From: Firmicutes bacterium UBA3941
GTDB lineage: Bacteria > Bacillota > Clostridia > Caldicoprobacterales > UBA3941
Reading direction: 5' to 3'
Length of the DNA stretch: 8,985 nucleotides
Assembly (NCBI GenBank): GCA_002385665.1
Contig: DGDX01000103.1
Location: 1-8,985 of the forward strand
The notes below the pieces were generated by a model. That model was not told where the DNA came from. It searched no databases and saw only the letters and a list, made by a program, of their open reading frames with translations. Positions 6,071-8,985 of this stretch are shown here, in pieces (position 1 is the first letter of the stretch; each line of letters opens with the position of its first letter). Both the position numbers and the translations under genes were made by a program.

Positions 6071-6105
6071 TGGATAGTAAATGTTATGATACTGCTGATG
6101 GTTCC

Positions 6106-6131
6106 GTTTTAATAAATAAAAAAGGGGGAAT
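6106..6131 (+). promoter_or_regulatory. Candidate SigB- or SigF-type promoter of the YteA-like gene
   Basis: GTTTTA (6106-6111), a 14-base spacer, then GGGAAT (6126-6131). This fits the SigB pattern GTTTAA / GGGWAW with one -35 mismatch and the right spacing. The extended stretch GGGAATACT also fits the forespore SigF -10 pattern GGnnAnAnT, so the two classes cannot be told apart. Transcription would start about 13 bases before the ribosome site AAAGGAG (6151-6157). It sits directly after divIVA. Confidence 0.42.
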
Positions 6132-6164
6132 ACTCATATAAGAAAAGCTTAAAGGAGTCATCCA

Positions 6165-6824
6165 ATGAAGGACCAAGAGATTAATTATTTAAAAGAGAAG
6201 CTTATATCAGAAAGAAAGATAGCGGTTGAAAGACTGAGGATAAACCAGGAGTTTATTGCAGACACCAATATAAAGGAAAATTTGGGTGAATTATCCTCAT
6301 ATGATAATCATCCAGCGGATCAGGGCAGCGAGCTTTTTGAAAAAGAGAAGCAATATGCATTAGAAAAACATAATTTAAGCTATTTAAGGCAGATAGAGGA
6401 CTCACTGAAAAGAATAGAAAGTGGTGATTACGGGATATGTGAATTTTGTGGTAATAATATAGGCTTTGAGAGACTAAATGCTCATCCTATAGCTAAATTA
6501 TGTATTGAATGTCAAAATACTGAATCCATTGATTCTGATGCTCGCGATTTAGATAAGGATCGACCGATAGAAGAAAGCTATCTTGAGTATCCTTTTGGGA
6601 GAACCTTCACTGATAATACTGATAATGTAGCCTTTGATGGAGAGGATACATGGCAGGATGTTCAGCGATATGGAAGCTCTAGTGGCCCTCAAGATATTAG
6701 CGTGAATTCCCTTATAGATTATGAAAATGCCTATATTGGCAGTGAAGAAAGAGATGGATTGAGTGAGGTAGTGGACTCAGTGGATAACGAGGGCTATAGA
6801 AAGCAATTACCCAAGACTGATTAA
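6165..6824 (+). CDS. yteA: TraR/DksA-type zinc-finger protein, YteA family
   Basis: A 219-residue protein with a helical hairpin followed by a C4 zinc finger. The finger is C92-x2-C95-x17-C113-x2-C116, in YGICEFCG...KLCIECQ. Before it is the YteA signature ELSSYDNHPADQGSELFE (42-59), with acidic residues near the coil tip as in DksA. A C-terminal tail typical of YteA proteins includes YPFGRTF and FDGEDTWQDVQRYG (about 140-175). DksA-like proteins enter the RNA polymerase secondary channel; YteA itself is usually labelled a sporulation-associated protein of unknown mechanism. AAAGGAG lies 7 bases before the ATG. The gene is 94 bases after divIVA and has its own promoter candidate of the SigB/SigF class, which would link it to stress or sporulation. 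Confidence 0.88.
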   Translation: MKDQEINYLKEKLISERKIAVERLRINQEFIADTNIKENLGELSSYDNHPADQGSELFEKEKQYALEKHNLSYLRQIEDSLKRIESGDYGICEFCGNNIGFERLNAHPIAKLCIECQNTESIDSDARDLDKDRPIEESYLEYPFGRTFTDNTDNVAFDGEDTWQDVQRYGSSSGPQDISVNSLIDYENAYIGSEERDGLSEVVDSVDNEGYRKQLPKTD

Positions 6825-6904
6825 TTGAGCATTTAGTATTATTGCTCCTGATCACACTTATAAAAGAATTTTATTAAGCTGCGGAGAGAAAGAAAGACTA
6901 CTCC

Positions 6905-6937
6905 CTGGCCTGTTTAAGTGTTATCATAAAAGGTCAG
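6905..6937 (+). other. Inverted repeat / RNA hairpin upstream of lspA
   Basis: CTGGCCT (6905-6911) pairs with AGGTCAG (6931-6937), including one G-U pair. After a bulged G, TTTA (6913-6916) pairs with TAAA (6927-6930), leaving a 10-base loop. No T-run follows, so it is not a standard terminator. It sits in the 214-base gap between the YteA-like gene and lspA. It could be a leader structure, an mRNA stabiliser or a regulator site. No known riboswitch or T-box motif was seen. Confidence 0.4.
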
Positions 6938-6955
6938 ATAAATGAGTCAAATGGC

Positions 6956-6961
6956 TATAAT
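6956..6961 (+). promoter_or_regulatory. Weak candidate -10 element for lspA-rluD
   Basis: A perfect TATAAT stands 77 bases before lspA. The best -35 at 17 bases spacing (GTCAGA, 6933-6938) is poor and overlaps the hairpin stem, and there is no properly placed TGn. It would explain how lspA is transcribed after the long gap, but the support is thin. Confidence 0.28.
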
Positions 6962-7038
6962 ATGGATAATCGAACTGAGATGGGTAATATTTATTGTTAT
7001 GCTAATAATGAATAGGGTAATAATGTAGGGGGATGTAA

Positions 7039-7500
7039 ATGTTTCAAATACTAATAGTAGTGGCAATAGTTATATTAGACAGAGTTACAAAATACTATGC
7101 AATTACCTATCTGAAAGATATTGGAAGTATAGAAATCGTTAAAGGTATTTTTAGCCTTACTTATGTAGAAAACAGGGGTGCTGCCTTTGGTATACTACAA
7201 AATCAGAGGTGGTTTTTTATTATTTTAACCATTATCATTAGTATAGGCATAGTTTACTATATCTTTACCCAGTCAAATGTTGACTCATTATTGAGGATTA
7301 GCCTTTCGATGATCCTGGGAGGAGCAATTGGAAATTTAATAGATAGGATTAAATTTGGGTATGTAGTGGATATGTTACACTTTACCTTAATTGATTTTCC
7401 AGTTTTCAATATAGCAGATTGTTTTGTGGTTACAGGTACTCTATTGCTAGCCATTTATACCCTATTTATCGCTGATAAGCCTATGAAAGAGGTTATATAA
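7039..7500 (+). CDS. lspA: Lipoprotein signal peptidase (signal peptidase II)
   Basis: A 153-residue membrane aspartic protease that removes signal peptides from lipid-modified prolipoproteins at the outer face of the membrane. Four hydrophobic segments are visible, at about 2-14, 58-76, 86-103 and 122-145. Family motifs in order are DRVTK (14-18), VENRGAAFG (43-51), GGAIGNLIDR (94-103), VVDMLHF (109-115) and FNIADCFV (123-130). Asp111 and Asp127 are the catalytic pair. AGGGGGA (7027-7033) lies 5 bases before the ATG. The stop is one base before the TTG start of rluD, a conserved lspA-rluD pairing in Gram-positives. Confidence 0.97.
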   Translation: MFQILIVVAIVILDRVTKYYAITYLKDIGSIEIVKGIFSLTYVENRGAAFGILQNQRWFFIILTIIISIGIVYYIFTQSNVDSLLRISLSMILGGAIGNLIDRIKFGYVVDMLHFTLIDFPVFNIADCFVVTGTLLLAIYTLFIADKPMKEVI

Positions 7501-7501
7501 A

Positions 7502-8437
7502 TTGAAAAACCAAGAAGAAAGGATTGAAATATATAGCGTAGAGCATTTACATCATGGGAAAAGATTGGATGTTTTTCTAAGTGAGACTATTCCTGGAGAG
7601 TCAAGATCCTATATACAGAAGTTAATTAAAGACGGTAGAGTAACCATAAGCAATAAAAATGTGAAACCAAATTATAAGGTGAAAGAGGGGGAGTGTATAA
7701 GGATTTCAATCCCACCTCCCGTGGCGATATCTTTAGAACCGGAAGATATAGATCTAGATATCATCTATCAGGATAATGATATTGCTGTAATCAATAAACC
7801 GCAAGGCATGGTAGTCCACCCGGCCCCTGGGAATTATTCAGGTACCCTGGTAAATGCTCTGCTCTATCACTGCAATCATTTATCTGGTATAAATGGTAAG
7901 ATTAGGCCAGGGATCGTCCACCGCCTAGATAAGGACACATCTGGTATTATTGTTGTAGCCAAGAATGATTCTGCCCATCGGTATCTGGCTGCCCAAATTG
8001 CCGCGAGAAAAGCCTTAAGAGTTTATTGGGCTATAGTTGAAAATAACATTATAGAAGATGAGGGCACGATAGATGCCCCCATAAAAAGACATCCAGTGGA
8101 TAGGAAAAAGATGACGGTTGCAACCGGACCGGGAAGTCGCGAGGCTGTTACACATTTTCGGGTTTTGGAAAGGTTTAGAGAATTTACCCTTGTAGAAGCA
8201 AGCTTAGAAACAGGCAGGACTCATCAAATAAGGGTTCATATGTCCCATATTAAGCATCCTATAGTAGGAGATACCATATATGGATCCAAGAAGCAGAAGT
8301 TTAGATTGCAAGGACAAGCCTTACATGCAAAAATACTGGGTATAATACATCCTACAACTAAAGAATATATGGAATTTGAAGCGTCACCCCCTGAATATTT
8401 TAATAAATTAATAGAAAATCTACGAAAAATGTCATAG
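7502..8437 (+). CDS. rluD: Large-subunit rRNA pseudouridine synthase, RluD family
   Basis: A 311-residue enzyme that converts uridines to pseudouridine, in RluD's case in helix 69 of 23S rRNA. An S4 RNA-binding domain spans about 18-75 (GKRLDVFLSE; SRSYIQKLIKDGRVTIS). The catalytic domain has INKPQGMVVHPAPG (97-110) and the signature GIVHRLDKDTSG (137-148) with catalytic Asp143. Further on is TGRTHQIRVHM, and IVGDTIYG near 255-262. Length is typical. The start is TTG at 7502, one base after the lspA stop; AAAGAGGT (7486-7493), inside lspA, lies 8 bases before it, which indicates translational coupling. The exact target uridines cannot be told from sequence alone. Confidence 0.95.
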   Translation: MKNQEERIEIYSVEHLHHGKRLDVFLSETIPGESRSYIQKLIKDGRVTISNKNVKPNYKVKEGECIRISIPPPVAISLEPEDIDLDIIYQDNDIAVINKPQGMVVHPAPGNYSGTLVNALLYHCNHLSGINGKIRPGIVHRLDKDTSGIIVVAKNDSAHRYLAAQIAARKALRVYWAIVENNIIEDEGTIDAPIKRHPVDRKKMTVATGPGSREAVTHFRVLERFREFTLVEASLETGRTHQIRVHMSHIKHPIVGDTIYGSKKQKFRLQGQALHAKILGIIHPTTKEYMEFEASPPEYFNKLIENLRKMS

Positions 8438-8454
8438 AAATATTAATTTAACTA

Positions 8455-8483
8455 TAGACAAGGTGCTTAGGATATGCTATACT
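8455..8483 (+). promoter_or_regulatory. Promoter of the pyr operon
   Basis: A -35 TAGACA (8455-8460, one mismatch to TTGACA), a 17-base spacer and a -10 TATACT (8478-8483) with the TGC extension at 8475-8477. Transcription should start near 8490, just before the PyrR attenuator. It is a strong housekeeping-type promoter. Confidence 0.82.
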
Positions 8484-8496
8484 TTTAAAAAATGAA

Positions 8497-8607
8497 ACCT
8501 TTAAGCTGGTCCCGTGAGTCCGGTAAGGTAAACATATTAGAGCCTAATATATGATCTTTATATATGGTCTCCAGTCCATGTTGCCTTACCTTTGGTAAGG
8601 TTTTTTT
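8497..8607 (+). promoter_or_regulatory. PyrR-responsive transcription attenuator (pyr leader)
   Basis: All parts of a PyrR attenuator are visible. The PyrR-binding hairpin (8497-8529) has outer arms ACCTT/AAGGT and an upper stem CTGG/CCGG with a U-U mismatch and C-G pair above it. Its loop is the hexamer CCGTGA (8512-8517), matching the PyrR motif CNGNGA. The antiterminator pairs GGTAAGGTAAACAT (8522-8535) with ATGTTGCCTTACC (8578-8590), with one bulged A. Its loop holds a further hairpin, ATATTAG-AGC-CTAATAT (8534-8550). The terminator is at 8584-8607. As known for Bacillus, PyrR with UMP stabilises the first hairpin, which frees the terminator arm and shuts off pyrimidine synthesis genes. 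Confidence 0.9.
8584..8607 (+). terminator. Intrinsic terminator of the pyr attenuator
   Basis: CCTTACC (8584-8590) and GGTAAGG (8594-8600) form a perfect 7-bp stem with a TTT loop, followed by seven T residues. The left arm is shared with the antiterminator, so termination is conditional. It lies 15 bases before the pyrR start. Confidence 0.92.
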
Positions 8608-8622
8608 AATGAGGTGATATAG

Positions 8623-8985
<363 letters not shown>

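Noticed and set aside
6827..6847. GAGCA...TGCTC hairpin after the YteA-like gene as a terminator
   Set aside because: The stem is only 5 bp with an 11-base loop and is followed by CTGATCAC, not a T-run.
6982..7020. Two GGGTAA motifs (6982-6987, 7015-7020) as SigB-type promoters of lspA
   Set aside because: Neither has a convincing GTTTAA-like element 13-15 bases upstream (ATGGAT and TGTTAT).

Overview
The window looks like one end of an AT-rich Bacillota contig, most likely a spore-forming member of the Clostridia. The evidence is strong AGGAGG-type ribosome binding sites, TTG starts, and the gene order sepF-yggT-divIVA-(TraR/DksA zinc finger)-lspA-rluD-pyrR. There is also a YteA-type zinc-finger protein and a partner-switching sigma factor module. 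The first 19 bases are the Tn5/Nextera mosaic-end adapter. They are a library artefact, so the biological sequence begins at base 20 in the middle of a tRNA.

Layout. (1) 20-219, minus strand: a tRNA-Pro(UGG)/tRNA-Glu(UUC) cluster with a near-consensus housekeeping promoter; the tRNA-Glu is cut by the adapter. (2) 220-507: a divergent intergenic region with a SigB-like promoter candidate and an extended -10 promoter candidate for the next operon. (3) 508-1985: a three-gene module of STAS antagonist, RsbW-like anti-sigma factor and SigB/SigF-type sigma factor. The RsbW-like protein has lost the key residues of its ATP-binding site. (4) 2106-2531: a second RsbW-type ATPase, just downstream, with all of these motifs intact. 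(5) 2668-6070: a membrane-anchored HlyD-like protein, then a division/envelope cluster (YggS, SepF, YggT, DivIVA) from which the usual S4-domain gene ylmH is absent. (6) 6106-6824: a YteA/DksA-like zinc-finger regulator preceded by a second SigB/SigF-type promoter candidate. (7) 7039-8437: lspA and rluD, translationally coupled. (8) 8455-8985: a promoter, a complete PyrR-type attenuator and the first two thirds of pyrR, cut by the window end.

The most interesting part is the sigma control module. The antagonist keeps its phosphorylatable serine, but the kinase encoded beside it appears unable to bind ATP, while an intact kinase-like ATPase lies about 120 bp past the sigma gene. This suggests that sigma binding and antagonist phosphorylation have been divided between two RsbW paralogues. 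Two GTTTAA/GGGWAW-like sites, one before the module and one before the YteA-like gene, are candidate targets of the sigma factor. These functional links are inference. The rest of the window is ordinary housekeeping content with good family matches.
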